Shown here piece by piece: positions 12,201 to 22,852 of a DNA stretch of 64,000 bases; within the stretch, counting starts at the first letter, position 1, and each line of letters starts with the position of its first letter. A model generated the notes under the pieces. It made no database searches. It saw nothing but the letters and a program-made list of their open reading frames with translations, and was not told the DNA's origin. The stretch comes from Fistularia commersonii. Taxonomy: Eukaryota > Chordata > Actinopteri > Syngnathiformes > Fistulariidae. Location: positions 12,412,001 through 12,476,000 of the forward strand of contig JBBMNZ010000017.1 in the NCBI GenBank assembly GCA_037954325.1. Direction: 5' to 3'. The position numbers and the translations under genes were made by a program.

Positions 12201-15200
12201 AAGGAAAGAGTCTCAGAAAACATCCAAATATGGGCGTCCCCTGTAGATCCAGGGGTCCCCTGGAAGTCAGGGTACTGAAAAACAACTTTGTTTTGCAATA
12301 TTTATAGCACACACACAGGAGGCGGCGGCATTCATCGTGGCTCCGGGGACGTCCCACATGCCTGCTGCATATGGCGATCTAGTACCATAGTAATTAGACA
12401 GCAAACAGCCTAATGCATAATAAATTAGGTGCATCATAATCAAGATCGTGTTTGATTTGTGAAGCTTAGTCAGAAGTAAACAAGTAAGCAAGTATCGCCC
12501 TTAATGGCCACCTCTTAGCTATAAAGCATATTTATCTACCAGGGAGGATTCGGTCTTTCCCATGAATCATTTAGATGGAGGCGGCACGCTATGGAGGCTC
12601 TTTACTGTAAAGTACACAAGCTGTGATGGCCCTATTTAGGTTTTCTTGTCAATACTTTATCTGCTGTGAAGACTGACAGGGGAGATCTGCAAAATATGTT
12701 CATTGCACAGTTCATTTTTGCACTCATTTAAACGTCATAAATGACACAGCGGCGGGGGTGTTCTCATTTTGCCGAACGATAAGCAAACGACGACGCTCTC
12801 TGCGTGCTTTTTGGCGTGAAAAAGAGGCGCCGTAAATGAGGTGAGCTCGATCGCCGGCCGTACCTGACTTCTTCTCCGGCGAAGTCAAAAACCTTAGTGA
12901 TGGTGACCTTGGCGGGCTCCGACGCGGCTGTTGCGGCGGCCGTTCCCGTTCCCAAAGCGGCTTTATGTGGCGCTGAAGAATCAGCCTGAGTGTTGAGGAG
13001 AACAATGGAGACGTTGCTTAAGGGGCCGTGCACGACGGACGCTCAGCACAGAAGACAAACAAAACCATGTGAAGCATTCCTTTTTTCACTTGGGAGCACG
13101 TGCAGGTGGGTCACCCTCACGTTCCTCCCTCATTGTCCCCACGCTCACACCACGAGAGAGCGTTACCGTAGAATTCATGTATAAACAGCAACCATGCTGA
13201 CACTTCCTGCTTTAGCCTCTTTCACACACAGCGTGCAACACTGTCCAGACATGACGGGGATGTGTGGACGCAGGTGTCCACCTCCGCTGGAGAGGACGCT
13301 GTCTGTGAAATCTCAAGACGGAGCAAATGCACGGCACAGCGGCACTCTCTGCAGCAGATCCACAACAAAGCCTGTGTGTCTGTGTGTGTGTGTGTGTGTG
13401 TGTGGATGATGTTTACAGTGACCGGGGCAGAGTACAAACATCCGCTGGAGGGTGATTTATGCGGGACGCTAAACACGTCATAACTGCAGAGGTGGAGGGA
13501 TCCAGGTGGAATCTTCAGTTGGAAAAAAAAAAAGATTCTCAAAAAAAAAGCCGGAGACTAGGTTCTTTACTAAGTGATCTCCTTCGAGTGGTGTTCAGGG
13601 TCATGTCCTACAACCAGCACCCTGCGGCTGAATCAAATGATTAATGGATGCACGTGTGTGATCCCTGCCTATCAATCTCTGAGGTGTCAGACACCGTTAG
13701 CATTCAGACTGTTATCATTTTGACCCCAAAGGACAAGTGTCGTAACAGGACCACAGAGCAAATACAGGTTTCTTTCAACTGCAATTTAGACCAAATACAA
13801 TCTACATGGCAGAAACGTCAAATTGGAGGAATTACTGTCTTCTGTTGCAGAAACAGCAGATTTTTGCTCGTCTGTCTAACATATTTTTCCCTTTTCTACT
13901 TTTGATTTGGGGAGTTTCCAACTTTAAAAGCACATCACGGACATGGCTACTATTTCTCATTTTTGGTACGCTGGGCAAAAAATAAGAAATAATGTGGAGC
14001 TCATTTGTTGTGGGAGGTTGTGCTGACCTGAACCATAAATGAAGAAGGGAGCGGCAGGAATCCACTGAGGCCTCCCCGAGCTGTTACGGACAGAATGATG
14101 ACTGTGACAGTAATAACATGTCTTGCTTGCTGCTGATTTAAAAGTGACGTGAAAAACGTGAGTGTGCGTGACACGTTCACGCTTGTGATCCCACATCTTA
14201 CGGGATGGAGCGCTGACTTAACATGCATTTGATTGAAGGTGGTGTCGTTTTGTACTGGAGACAGGAAGGTGTGACTGACACACCCCTGGGTGCACTGGTG
14301 AAGTGTTGAGGAGCGGAGGCACCGGCTCAATCCGACAACCCCGTCAGTCAGGAGCTGTCAACAACCACGGTGCACCTCTTTGAATGAGTAACCTGCAAAG
14401 TGTGAGTTCTAACACGTTGTACTTATTTCACAATAACAGCCATGTAAAATTAAACGAATTCACTGAGTCTGACTCCTGTTCCCTCTCCTTTGCGCAACAC
14501 ATCCATGGAAAGTGCTTTATATATGATGGTAGAATCTTTCCTATGAGTTTGTTGAGATTAATTCTGACCCGGAATGGGTTACCTTCTGTGTTGCGCCGGA
14601 CTGCGAGGCAGGTGCGGAATTCTTCGGTCTCGACCCGACGTCGGACAAGAAATTAGCCCAAAGGTCATCAGACTTCTTCTTCTGTCTGTCTTCAGTGTTG
14701 CCCCGCTTCTCCTCCTCCTCATCCTCCTCCTCGGGATCCTTCTCCACCTTTTCAACATCAGCTCCATCCCCATTTTCCCCGGCCTGGTCATCTTTCAACA
14801 CCCCTTTTTTCCTCTTTCTATAAAGTAGTGAAAAGGAAACGTACATCGGATCCTGTCGGTTTATCGTAGAAGTTACATGGACATAAAGTGTACAGGGAGA
14901 AATGGAAGAGGATATGTGGATGCTTTGATGTGAAATTACAAATGACAAGTATCTCTTATTTTGAATTTCAGAGCTCCGTCACTGCAGGGAAATATAGCTT
15001 TTAACCAAAGTCATAGTCTGAAGTGCTATTTCACATGTTTCAGGGACCTGGAATTTATTGGACAAATTAAACTGCTCATCCAACCATGTTTTTCACCATG
15101 TTCAGAAACTTATGCTTTGTTTAGACTTCTGTGAATAACATTTTTCAAGTCATTTTATTCATGTCATTCTGATGTATCACACACACAACCATTATCAAAG

Positions 15201-16387
15201 TAGCCTTCTTTTTATCACCATTTCATGTAGTCATTTGAAAACCGGGTCAACTTATGACTGTTCTTTATGAATATACATTTATATATACCTCATGCTGATG
15301 TCTTTTTTCTTCTTCTTTTTGCTTGTGATGCTATCAGGACGTGGCACATCGTCATCTTCATTAAGAGGATCTTCCTTTACACATTCGTTGATGTCCTCCT
15401 CGCTGAGATTATCATCTGAGGAGGCAGATAGCAAAGTGAACAACACTTCACTCACTATACATATATATATATATATATATATAAAAACACATTTTTGGTT
15501 AATCTATTTGGTGCCATCACTGAAGCGTGAGCCAGTGTGTGTACATGGGTGAAAGTAAGTAATGTAAGATGGTGATGAAAGCGCTAAGTAAGTGAAAACC
15601 ATTTGCCATCAGTTAAAAAGCATACATTTCAAATATATTTCTAAGGCTCTTGAACACCTCAATCTCCAGTATAACAGAAAATCCCTGCAAGAATCTAACT
15701 TTTTATTGACACGTTTTCAAGAGAAAGATTCATGAAAGAAGAGATGAGAAGAAATCGCAATCTGATGAATGTGCACATCAGCCAACATATAGTCAGTGCA
15801 CCTAAGCTGATTTATCCATAGCTTTATCTGAAAAAATATATATGGTCATTTGTAAGAATCCGAGCTTCATCATTGATTTTGCCACACTGCTACGATCACT
15901 TACTGGGGAAATCTAGTGCAACTGTTACAGACCATCAGACCAGGTGTAAACAAACTGAATCCTGATTATAGGGATACAGGGAAATAGGGATATAGGGATA
16001 GTATAGCAACAGTGATTGTTGGTTTAAGTAACTCTGTGCATTTAATGATAATTAGCATGTTCATGTTGTTTTCAAGCGCATTCTTCTTGTGCCTGCTTCT
16101 ACGCATTTTAAAATCATTTGAGATGCGCTAACGGAACTACATCGCGGGATTCTTGTCAGAAGCCTCTGATAGCGAAAAGGGAGTATCGAGGAATAGTACG
16201 TTGTGGTTAGCAGGCGAGGCTAGCTAGCACCAATGCTACTTCTCTGAATGAGCTAAGCTAACGCCGGACGAAACAAGACCCTGGAGCGGCTCCCCGGCGT
16301 TTCACTGCCGGCCTCACCTGACGGGACGTAGTCGGCGTCTTCGTTGGAGGAATAGCCATCCGAGTCGTAGTCGGAATAGTTCATCAT
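2544..16387 (-). CDS. cfdp1: Craniofacial development protein 1 (BCNT family), complete, 7 coding exons
   Basis: CFDP1 is the metazoan counterpart of yeast Swc5, a nuclear subunit of the SWR1/SRCAP chromatin remodeller that exchanges H2A for H2A.Z; in vertebrates it is also tied to chromosome organisation and craniofacial development. Coding exons on the minus strand are 16387-16318, 15415-15289, 14817-14583, 12985-12864, 10286-10161, 5302-5144 and 2634-2544. Phases join without error and give 309 residues, against about 300 in human. Residues 1-115 are very acidic with lysine runs. DDLWANFLSDVG lies at 116-127 and VTITKVFDFAGEEVR at 171-185, both typical of the family. The conserved BCNT-C domain covers about 228-309 and includes SSILGRIGGKKQKMSTLEKS, ELAIHNRG and the ending VDHRQFELEKAVRLNNMKR. 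Two tandem ATGs open the frame; the first (16387) is taken as the start. Introns hold mobile elements and microsatellites. Identification is from remembered family sequence; confidence is high. Confidence 0.95.
2637..2666. repeat. CA/GT dinucleotide tract abutting the cfdp1 exon 7 acceptor
   Basis: The plus strand reads (AC)n with two GACA interruptions. On the transcribed minus strand it is a GU-rich tract ending at the acceptor AG. Confidence 0.85.
3229..3258. repeat. (GT)n microsatellite in cfdp1 intron 6
   Basis: A pure GT run of about 15 units. In the cfdp1 transcript it reads (CA)n and could pair with the GU tract at the exon 7 acceptor. A shorter run lies at 3409-3430. Confidence 0.85.
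4015..4270 (-). repeat. tRNA-like teleost SINE copy, reverse orientation
   Basis: Contains, in reverse order, the marks of a very common teleost repeat: GATCACAGGGACGCACATAG, the GGGCTGTGGGAGGAACCCCA block, a GGGAGAACATGGAGACTCCA block, and a decayed B-box/A-box head near 4220-4262. It lies in cfdp1 intron 6. Confidence 0.6.
4545..5042. mobile_element. Old copy of an inverted-repeat DNA element, about 498 bp
   Basis: Its ends (CCATAATTTCAAGACTATAAGCC and a decayed mirror near 5020-5042) and its inside match the intact copy at 41658-41935. Shared blocks include the GATGCGGCTAAT stretch and a segment coding for a short acidic peptide (NSDTEEDD). It sits in cfdp1 intron 6 just beyond the exon 6 donor. 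A poly-A tract of about 20 bases lies inside. Confidence 0.6.
5144..5302 (-). CDS. cfdp1: cfdp1 coding exon 6 (first half of BCNT-C domain)
   Basis: Encodes GMSSILGRIGGKKQKMSTLE, SKMDWDAFKSEEGI and ELAIHNRGREG, the most conserved part of the family. The acceptor is GGGCAG and the donor is GGG followed by GTAAGC. Confidence 0.96.
6506..6853. mobile_element. Non-autonomous hAT-type element, 348 bp, with 8-bp target duplication
   Basis: Begins CAGGGGTGGGCAATTA and ends with the near mirror ATGCCCAGGCCTG. The interior has the GCGGGCCACAT and GCGGGCCG motifs usual for this class. It is flanked by a perfect 8-bp duplication CCGTACAC (6498-6505 and 6854-6861), which fixes the boundaries. It lies in cfdp1 intron 5. 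Confidence 0.85.
8383..8440. repeat. Compound CA/TA microsatellite with poly-T
   Basis: A CA run, then a TA run, then about 10 T. It lies in cfdp1 intron 5. Confidence 0.8.
9226..9300 (+). repeat. tRNA-like SINE head
   Basis: GGGCAACATGGTGGTGCAGT and the B-box-like GGTTCGATTCC mark the 5' head of the same SINE family as at 20.06 kb. The copy is cut short by a TA-rich tract. Confidence 0.65.
9327..9689. mobile_element. Internally deleted Tc1/mariner-like element
   Basis: The left end CTCAAAAAAATAAAGGGAAC and the right end, its near mirror (GTTCCGTTTATTTTTTTTGA followed by GCAGTG), match the termini of a widespread fish Tc1-family transposon. The flanking sequence inside each end also matches, but the whole transposase gene is missing. 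Insertion is into a TA-rich tract, as expected for TA target choice. It lies in cfdp1 intron 5. Confidence 0.8.
9690..9766. repeat. TA-rich palindrome with 20-plus-base arms
   Basis: GGGGTGTGTCTATACATATA and its mirror image (ending TATAGACACACCCC) form a long inverted repeat. Just before it, ACCCCTTCGGGGT forms a second small hairpin with a TTCG loop. Confidence 0.8.
10161..10286 (-). CDS. cfdp1: cfdp1 coding exon 5
   Basis: Encodes VNKEVSADSREARSFLKGQ, matching the human VTKEVDATSKEAKSFFK region, then a serine/proline linker. The donor is AG followed by GTACGC. Confidence 0.92.
11010..11212 (-). repeat. tRNA-like teleost SINE copy, reverse orientation
   Basis: GATCACAGGGACACATGCAG, TTGGACTGTGGGAGGAACCC and a decayed head near 11160-11212 identify the same family as at 4.0 and 20.1 kb. 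It lies in cfdp1 intron 4. Confidence 0.6.
12864..12985 (-). CDS. cfdp1: cfdp1 coding exon 4
   Basis: Alanine-rich linker, then VTITKVFDFAGEEVR, nearly the same as the human KVKITKVFDFAGEEVR block. The acceptor is ACTCAG and the donor is AG followed by GTACGG. Confidence 0.95.
13371..13403. repeat. (GT)n microsatellite in cfdp1 intron 3
   Basis: About 16 GT units, one interrupted; CA in the cfdp1 transcript. Confidence 0.85.
14583..14817 (-). CDS. cfdp1: cfdp1 coding exon 3
   Basis: Encodes a glutamate/lysine-rich segment and then DDLWANFLSDVG, the family motif seen in human as DELWASFLNDVG. The acceptor is TTTATAG and the donor is AAG followed by GTAACC. It ends on a complete codon. Confidence 0.93.
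15289..15415 (-). CDS. cfdp1: cfdp1 coding exon 2
   Basis: Acidic DDNLSEEDINECVKED segment followed by a run of lysines. The acceptor is CTCAG and the donor is AG followed by GTATAT. It enters in phase 1 and leaves in phase 2. Confidence 0.9.
15460..15482. repeat. (TA)n microsatellite in cfdp1 intron 1
   Basis: About 11 TA units roughly 45 bases upstream (in the transcript) of the exon 2 acceptor. Confidence 0.8.
16318..16387 (-). CDS. cfdp1: cfdp1 coding exon 1
   Basis: Encodes MMNYSDYDSDGYSSNEDADYVPS, like the human start that contains EDEDYVPSG. The donor is CAG followed by GTGAGG, and the exon ends after the first base of a codon. Confidence 0.93.
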
Positions 16388-16492
16388 TTCGGAGCCGAGG
16401 CTTTAGGCCGACTAACACATAAAACACGTTAGCTTGTTTACGTTCCACCAACGGGGTTCATGTCTTTGTGACGGGCGTGCAAACACAACGTC

Positions 16493-16500
16493 ACTTCCGG
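16493..16500 (-). promoter_or_regulatory. ETS-type site in the cfdp1 promoter
   Basis: An ACTTCCGG element (CCGGAAGT on the minus strand) lies about 110 bases upstream of the cfdp1 start codon. No TATA box is evident. This fits a housekeeping promoter with transcription starting around 16.4-16.5 kb. Confidence 0.45.
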
Positions 16501-17380
16501 TAGCGGACGGCAGCCAGAAAGGGTCAAAACTAGTTTATTTCTTACTTCGCGATTTCTTACGTAATTTAATACCTCCTCGACTAGCTGAAAATGTTTCCAT
16601 TATCTCTATTATCACGTTTCTTTATTTTCTTTCCTCTTTCAGGTCAGTTCAAGTCATTTGTAAGTAACCGCGAATGATTGTGTAAAAATGCAGTGTATCA
16701 AACTACAATTATTCTAAGTAAAATAAACACTTGATTTTAGACTGTAGCACTACTGAGATAATCGCACAGTGTTTGTGTAAAAAATAAAATAGTGATTCTT
16801 TTTATACATATTGCACCCCCAGCTCCTGGAATGTAATGTTTGACCATAGGCCTACCTTAAGAAAGTGTTGTATATAATTTCTGTTCTCTGCAAATCCGTA
16901 CATACATTACATTTCATTGCAATCTGCACTAATGTCCAAATTCCACATAATGCATTACCTTGTGTGTGTCCTCTTGCATTATAATGTTTTCATAAAAAGG
17001 TTACTTCACTTGTCCTAAGAGTCAGGATCCAAAGGGTTTCTTGTCATATGTGCAGCCCGTACATGTGTACCGTTTCATTATTACTTTGCTGTTCACAGTG
17101 AAGACAGATAGTTAGCAAAAAACAAACAAACAAATAAGCATATTATTGCAACGACATGTAAACAGTGCAAAGAAATGTAAACATTGCAAGAGACGCAGTG
17201 TTATTTTCATGGATGTATCTATCAATCTAATTTAACTTGAGTTGTTTATTTAATTCATGCAAATTTAACATGAACTTCCACCATATACGTGTGCTCGTGT
17301 AACTGTAACTCCTTTTTCCAAACACTTGTTGGACCTCCAGCACTTTTGCGTGATCGACGGAAGGTCTTAACGTCATCCGA

Positions 17381-17396
17381 CCAGCAGAGGGCGCTG
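17381..17396 (+). promoter_or_regulatory. CTCF-like motif, forward
   Basis: CCAGCAGAGGGCGCTG matches the CTCF core consensus CCASYAGRKGGCRS at every position. It lies about 0.9 kb upstream of the cfdp1 promoter. Occupancy is not known. Confidence 0.55.
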
Positions 17397-17614
17397 TTGA
17401 TTCAACTTAGCCGTTAACTTGAGACGACACGAAAATCAAATAGTAACTTATTAATATGTCTGTCATCGATATTGTTTCCCTATCACTGAGGGCAAATCAC
17501 AAAGTTCCTCTTTTGTAAATATAATTTAGAGGTGGTGAAATTGTCAAGATAGGCCTCTAATGCAGACGGACCTGTCAGCGAGGATATTTGGGTTTCTACA
17601 TCATGCGGATAAAC

Positions 17615-17740
17615 TAATCCAAACAGATAGATAGATAACTTTTAATCTTCAGGGGGAAGTTAAATTATCGGGTGAGAAACGGGATTTGAACCTCCAACCC
17701 CGACGCAGCGCCTCGGACCACAAGGCCATCCCGACTCATA
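17615..17740 (-). repeat. tRNA-derived SINE, minus strand
   Basis: On the minus strand GGATGGCCTTGTGGTCCGAG (A-box) and GGTTCAAATCC (B-box) form a tRNA-like head. It is followed by the AACTTCCCCCTGAAGATTAA block and an ATCT repeat tail common in fish SINEs. The cloverleaf is not complete enough for a working tRNA. Confidence 0.6.
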
Positions 17741-18352
17741 CTTGTTTTTCCAAATTTGCAAAATTTTGCGCAGAAACCAACTCTCGTCATGTTGCTTAAC
17801 TGTCCCAGAAAACAACAATAATGCGTGTCACCTTGCAAACCCATCACCAAGGGCTCTGACTGAAGTTTGAACATTTAGGGGGCCCTTCATTGTCCCTGTT
17901 TGTGCATATGAGTCACCTCATAATGGCCGGAGTTATACAAGGATGGATTACGTGGTGTGACTCATGGTCACTCTTGGGAGGAAGAGTAGGGGGGGGTCAA
18001 GGGAGAACGCTACTTCAGGATTCATTTATCATACTCCAAAGAGTTTCGTTGAGATGCTGGAAAAGACTGTTTGTGATCCGGAGGAGCAGCTGTTTGCAAA
18101 GTTGGGACCTTAAAATCCTTTTCTCCAGGTTTCTGAAGTCCCAAGGCTCATGCGTCAGGATTAGATCTTCGTCCGAAGGCACACGTCTGCTACAACCGTG
18201 TAATGAAAGCAAGTTGATAATACTTTTTTTTTTTAGGAACCAGATGGTTTGTTGGTGTATTGGGACAGCAGAGGAACCAGGGACCGTGGATGTCAGCTGC
18301 TGGGACCATCTTGACGCCAAGTCTTTGTACGCTTCCAAAGGAACTCCTAGGT

Positions 18353-18934
18353 CAGGGGTCAGGAACCTTTTTGATTGGGAGACCCATAAAAGCCAAATAT
18401 CAATATTAATATTAATTTAATTAATATCATTTTAAAATATTAATAAATATATGTCATCGAGTATATAGAATTTTTAACGTATGATAATTTTAACGCGACC
18501 TCTGGTGCTGCATGGATTTGTTCGATTTGTTCGATGCAATTTAATCATGGCATATTCCAAATGCAAATTCCTGTGTCCAAGCAGCCTGGAATGCAGGTTT
18601 TTTTTTCTTTTCGCCATCTTTTCCGTTACGAGGGTTGACGCGGATAAACTAGTTGGCTATCTGATAAAATTAATTTCCTCACCTTTACAATGACCCGGAC
18701 GTGCTCGGAAGCCAAAGGTTCCCGACCCGATCGACGGGTGAACCGTGAAATTTATCTTCCAAACTAATTTCTGTGTACTTGAAAATGACACAGTATTATG
18801 AAGAAATATCACAAGTATTTTAAAAGCAGTTCCAAACTGATTTTTGTCTTTTTCAACTCAAAATTGTCCGGGAGCCATATGCCGTCAATGGAAGATCCAT
18901 ATATGGCTCGCGAGCCATAGGCTCCTGACCGCTG
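18353..18934. mobile_element. Non-autonomous hAT-type element, about 582 bp
   Basis: Starts CAGGGGTCAGGAACCTTTTT and ends with the near mirror GGCTCCTGACCGCTG. The interior has repeated GAGCCAT motifs near the right end, as usual for this class. I found no convincing 8-bp duplication, so the copy is old or its ends are a few bases off. Confidence 0.6.
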
Positions 18935-20055
18935 ATTGGTGTAACTCATAAGCTCCAGCCATCAACAGATACTAATTATGGAATGCCCAGTACCGTTTTA
19001 AAATAAAAACTCTCCACTGTCAGTGATCAGGTGTCGTCTTGGTTCAAAATTGACAGAAGCAGCGAAAAATGGAGTCACAAAGAGGTCCAAGCTCCACTGT
19101 TCACTGTCCACTGTGCAGCACCGCAGGGATAGGATAAAATCATTCAGTCATCTGATAGTCAACGGTTATTATTCTATGAACACCAAGCAGCTTCAACCTC
19201 CATGTTCTCCAAGGTCCATACCGTGGTCCCTCACTGCCCGTGGGAATGCAAAACTAAACGGTTTCCCCCGGAGGAGGCTACTTCCTGGAGCAAAAAAAAA
19301 TCGGAGCTGGACACTTCTTAGAGCTGTTCTGTCCGACAGCGATTATTATCTGTGATGAAGTCAACGTCTGTATGATAGCCACGTGTGGGTTCGGTTCAAA
19401 GTGAGTCAAACACACACACACACACACACACAGGGGTGTTTTTGTGTGCTAAATCCAATTCTAGAATATAAAAAAATGTGAACATTTCCAACAGTCAACA
19501 CCCTCAACAGACTGAATATAAGATGTTTAGTTCCAGAAGAACACATCCATGTTCAGGGGCCTGGTGTTTAACTAAGTGTCATTACAAAGTCTAATTGGAG
19601 GTGGGACATATACAGGGAGTCGGACATTTAAGGGTCACGGGCAGCAGAGAAGCATCACCCCATGAAGAGAAGGAGCCATTAGACCTTCACTTTACAAATA
19701 ACACATAATTGCCGTGTCACGACGCGATGCATTCAGGGGGCCCGGCGCGTGGCTCCTTTTGAAGACGACCTAAATGACGTGTGATTAAGTGTAATTTGCA
19801 CGTATTGTTAATATCAGGGGGTGACGGAGCGACGTGTTTACCGGAGGACGGTCGTTCAGGCCTGAGATCTGCGATACAAACCCAAGGACGTGGGCTGATG
19901 GTCAGTACAGTGAGGAAACCATGAGGTGATACTCTTGGATGGAGCAAAACAGCCAAGAAACCGCGAGGTAAAAGCGAAGGACAAACCTTCTCTCTTCCCA
20001 GATGAAAAAAGAAATAAAGTTTTTTTTTGTCTGTAATTATTATCTCAATTAATTA

Positions 20056-20370
20056 TTTACATGGTGGTTCGCGCTTCCATCTCACGGCAAGAAGGTTCCT
20101 GCTTGGATTCGCCCAGGGTTCTTCCGGGTCCCACGGTCCAAAATCACGCAGGAGTTTCAGTGGAGACCCCTTTACGTGGCCAAACACCTGAATGAATGAG
20201 TGAACTCTTTGTGGACTGGCAACTATTCTCTCGGTTGGGTCTCCGGCGAACCTCCTTGGGTTCGGACTGTGGGAGGAAGCCCACGCAGACACGGGGAGAA
20301 CGTGGACTCCACCTGGAACCTTCTTGCCGTGGGGAAAAGGCGCTGCCGTGCCGCTCTCTCGCTTTAATAT
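20056..20370 (+). repeat. tRNA-like teleost SINE copy
   Basis: Head CATGGTGGTTCGCGCTTCCA, then GCAAGAAGGTTCCTGCTTGG (B-box region), then the GGACTGTGGGAGGAAGCCCA and ACGGGGAGAACGTGGACTCC blocks in inverted order, suggesting two joined fragments. Confidence 0.6.
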
Positions 20371-21254
20371 GTCAATTTTTGATCAGGTCGCCGTCTAAAA
20401 GGCGACCTATCCCGATGTGACCCGCGTGTCCCAAGAAATTGTAAATCCAATAACACACACTAGAGATGTTTGTAGAAGATTAAGAGCCGGGAAGGTGACT
20501 CTTTTATTTTCCAATGTTCCGGTTGAACGGGGGGGGACTGAAGAAATTGGACCGGCACGGCACAAAAGGAGAGTCCTGATCCGGCCTTCGGTCTCGCTGG
20601 GGATGCAAACCCCCCTCTCGGTTGCGGGGCCCTCCACATCCGACGGAAATAGAAATCTAATCTTCGAATTCTCTCCCGTCTTCTCCCCCTCTTTTCTGCC
20701 TTTGTGCGCGGCTGTCATAAGACCACGAGTTGGTTTCGAGAGTGTGTGTGTGTGCGTGTCGCCGCGGATCCTGGGCTGATCCCCGCATCTCTAAATGCTA
20801 ATGATGAGTGTTGGTAAATGGCACCTCTCCCTTTTATACCGGCCAGGAGGGCCGGAGAATACAAATGAGCGGCGCTCCCTCATGCGGCTGAGAAATAATC
20901 ACAGACACAGCGAGCGTTTCAATATGAGCTCCCCGTCCAGGCGGAGTCACCCGAGGAGACGGCGCTTTCGTCCCGTCCTTTTTTCAATCTGTCGCTATCC
21001 GACCCCGCGTTCACTCCGGTTTCATCCTCATTCTGGAAAAAACATTTCCTGGGCGAGAACCAGAGCGTAATGTGTGATAATAACAAAGGAGGGATAAACA
21101 GAAGCAATCAAAGAAATCGCCCCCTAATTGACACCCCGCGTAATAAAGAAGAAATGAAAACTCATCTCCGAGCCTGCGAGATGCTAAAGTTAATAAAAGG
21201 CCGGCCTCCTCGGCAAAAAACAAGAACGCGTTCATTTGTTTTATGTTTGTTTTG

Positions 21255-21345
21255 TGTCTGGCGATTCTGCCTCGCGGCGAGAAGGTCCCCGGTTCAATTT
21301 CGGCAGGTTCTCCGGTTTCTTCCGTGCGGGAGGTCCTCTGGAGGC
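21255..21345 (+). repeat. tRNA-like SINE head
   Basis: GGCGAGAAGGTCCCCGGTTC with a B-box-like GGTTCAATTTC, followed at once by a minisatellite array. Confidence 0.55.
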
Positions 21346-21349
21346 ACAC

Positions 21350-21675
21350 AAAGATGTGCCGATGAGAGGGTGAGCGTTTGTAACTCTCCAAATGATGTCT
21401 CGATGAGAGGGTGGGTTTATATGACACGTAAATGAAGGAGTGAATGGTTGCATGTCTCTTTTTGACGTGTGAATGAGAGAGTGGATGTTGTTTTTCTTTC
21501 TATGATGTGGATGAGAGGTGGAATGCTTGCATGTCTCTATGTGACATGGAAATGAAAGAGTGAAGGGTTGTAAGTCTATTTAATGTATGGATGAATGTAA
21601 ATGTTTATTTATTGAGTGAATGAATGGTTGTATGCCTCCAAATTCTGTGAGCATGAGAGGGTGAGTAATTGTCGG
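21350..21675 (+). repeat. Minisatellite array, unit about 40 bp
   Basis: Diverged copies of a unit containing GAATGGTTGCATGTCTCT and a GATGAGAGGGTG or AATGAAAGAGTG block recur about eight times. The unit resembles an internal part of the nearby SINE, so the array probably arose by expansion of that segment. A short (GAAT)n run follows at 21726-21752. Confidence 0.75.
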
Positions 21676-22030
21676 TCGACTAGCCCTGAGCTAACCAGCA
21701 TCTTGCAGGAAAATCTGTATCAAAAATGAATGAATGAATGAATGAATGAATGCGTACTGTGTTAACATGCAAAGACACACACAAACACACAAACATGCAA
21801 AGATGGCGGAGCTCTTTCCGGCAGCGTCTTGCTCAAAGGTGAGGAAGTCAAGGTGCTGCACCTTCGCTTTCAGTTTGTCAGCGTTGACGCACATCGGCTG
21901 CAAAATTAGTGGTGAGGAAAACAAATAAACAACTGTTGTGGATAGATCTAATAAAAAAAAAAAATAAAAAAAAAAAAAAAGGTTTGCGGACCGGAGGACA
22001 ACGTGTCTGGCTCTGTAAACGACTTTGTAT

Positions 22031-22063
22031 CGATGTCTTGTTTTTTTTTTTAACAAGACATCG
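22031..22063. repeat. Perfect 12-bp hairpin with T-loop
   Basis: CGATGTCTTGTT and AACAAGACATCG flank a run of T. Confidence 0.75.
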
Positions 22064-22852
22064 CCTGGTGACGTGGCTGGAGCTCGCGTTCATTTATCCA
22101 CATCAGGCTTTCATGAGATGCATTTAATATTTCACCGGAAAACTTGGCGTTCGACGTGACCAAATAGGGGTGCCTGACAAAAATATTACACAAGTACACA
22201 CTTGATACACTCTTATATGTGTGAGGGGCATTTCTGCAGGAAAAACAGGCCGGGCCGAAATGCCTTCGGGCAAGGCATCGGATCCCGAGCGGCTCCCGGT
22301 TGAGCTCCTTCCACGACAGCTCTTCCAACCATTCATGCGTGAGTGTGTGAAAGGGTGAATGCAATCCCCTGTAAAGCGCTCCATAAGTGGAGAGCATTTA
22401 TTTTAATCCCGCAGACGTATATTCTGCCGGAAAGAGAAGCCTTCCCTGGAGAAATAATCCTTTTCAACGCGCCCGACCGGCAGCGGCGGCAGCTTCGCTC
22501 TTCGAGATGCTTCCCTTTAGAAATCAGAATACAAGATGAAGAGGAGCTGCGCTGATTCTCGGGCCGACCTGGTTCGCGGCGTCCCGCCCGGCACCCCGCT
22601 GGGGCCGGCCCATTGTGGCCGTCCCTCCATCTGCCTGGACCGGGGGATGTTGCGGTAATAGCTCACGAGCCACATCCCTTTTTCTTTCTTCTCAGCAAGA
22701 CCTCCGCTCCCTTGTTCAAGGACAGAGGTGAGTTCCGTGCAGCTGTGACGCCGAGGACGACGCCGGAGCCGCCCTCCCCTAACCTCCCGAGTGCTCCCGA
22801 AAGAAAGGACTTGTTTCTTCTTCTTCCAGGAATCCTAACTACATGTATTTCG

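Noticed and set aside
16434..16667. Divergent gene sharing the cfdp1 promoter
   Set aside because: A 77-codon frame lies just upstream on the plus strand, but it overlaps the promoter and shows no conserved protein or convincing splice structure.
17660..17740. tRNA gene on the minus strand
   Set aside because: A- and B-box-like sequences are present, but the stems do not pair well and a SINE body with an ATCT tail follows. Called a SINE.
21350..21675. CRISPR-like array
   Set aside because: The units are diverged, directly adjacent, without unique spacers, and in a vertebrate genome. It is a minisatellite.
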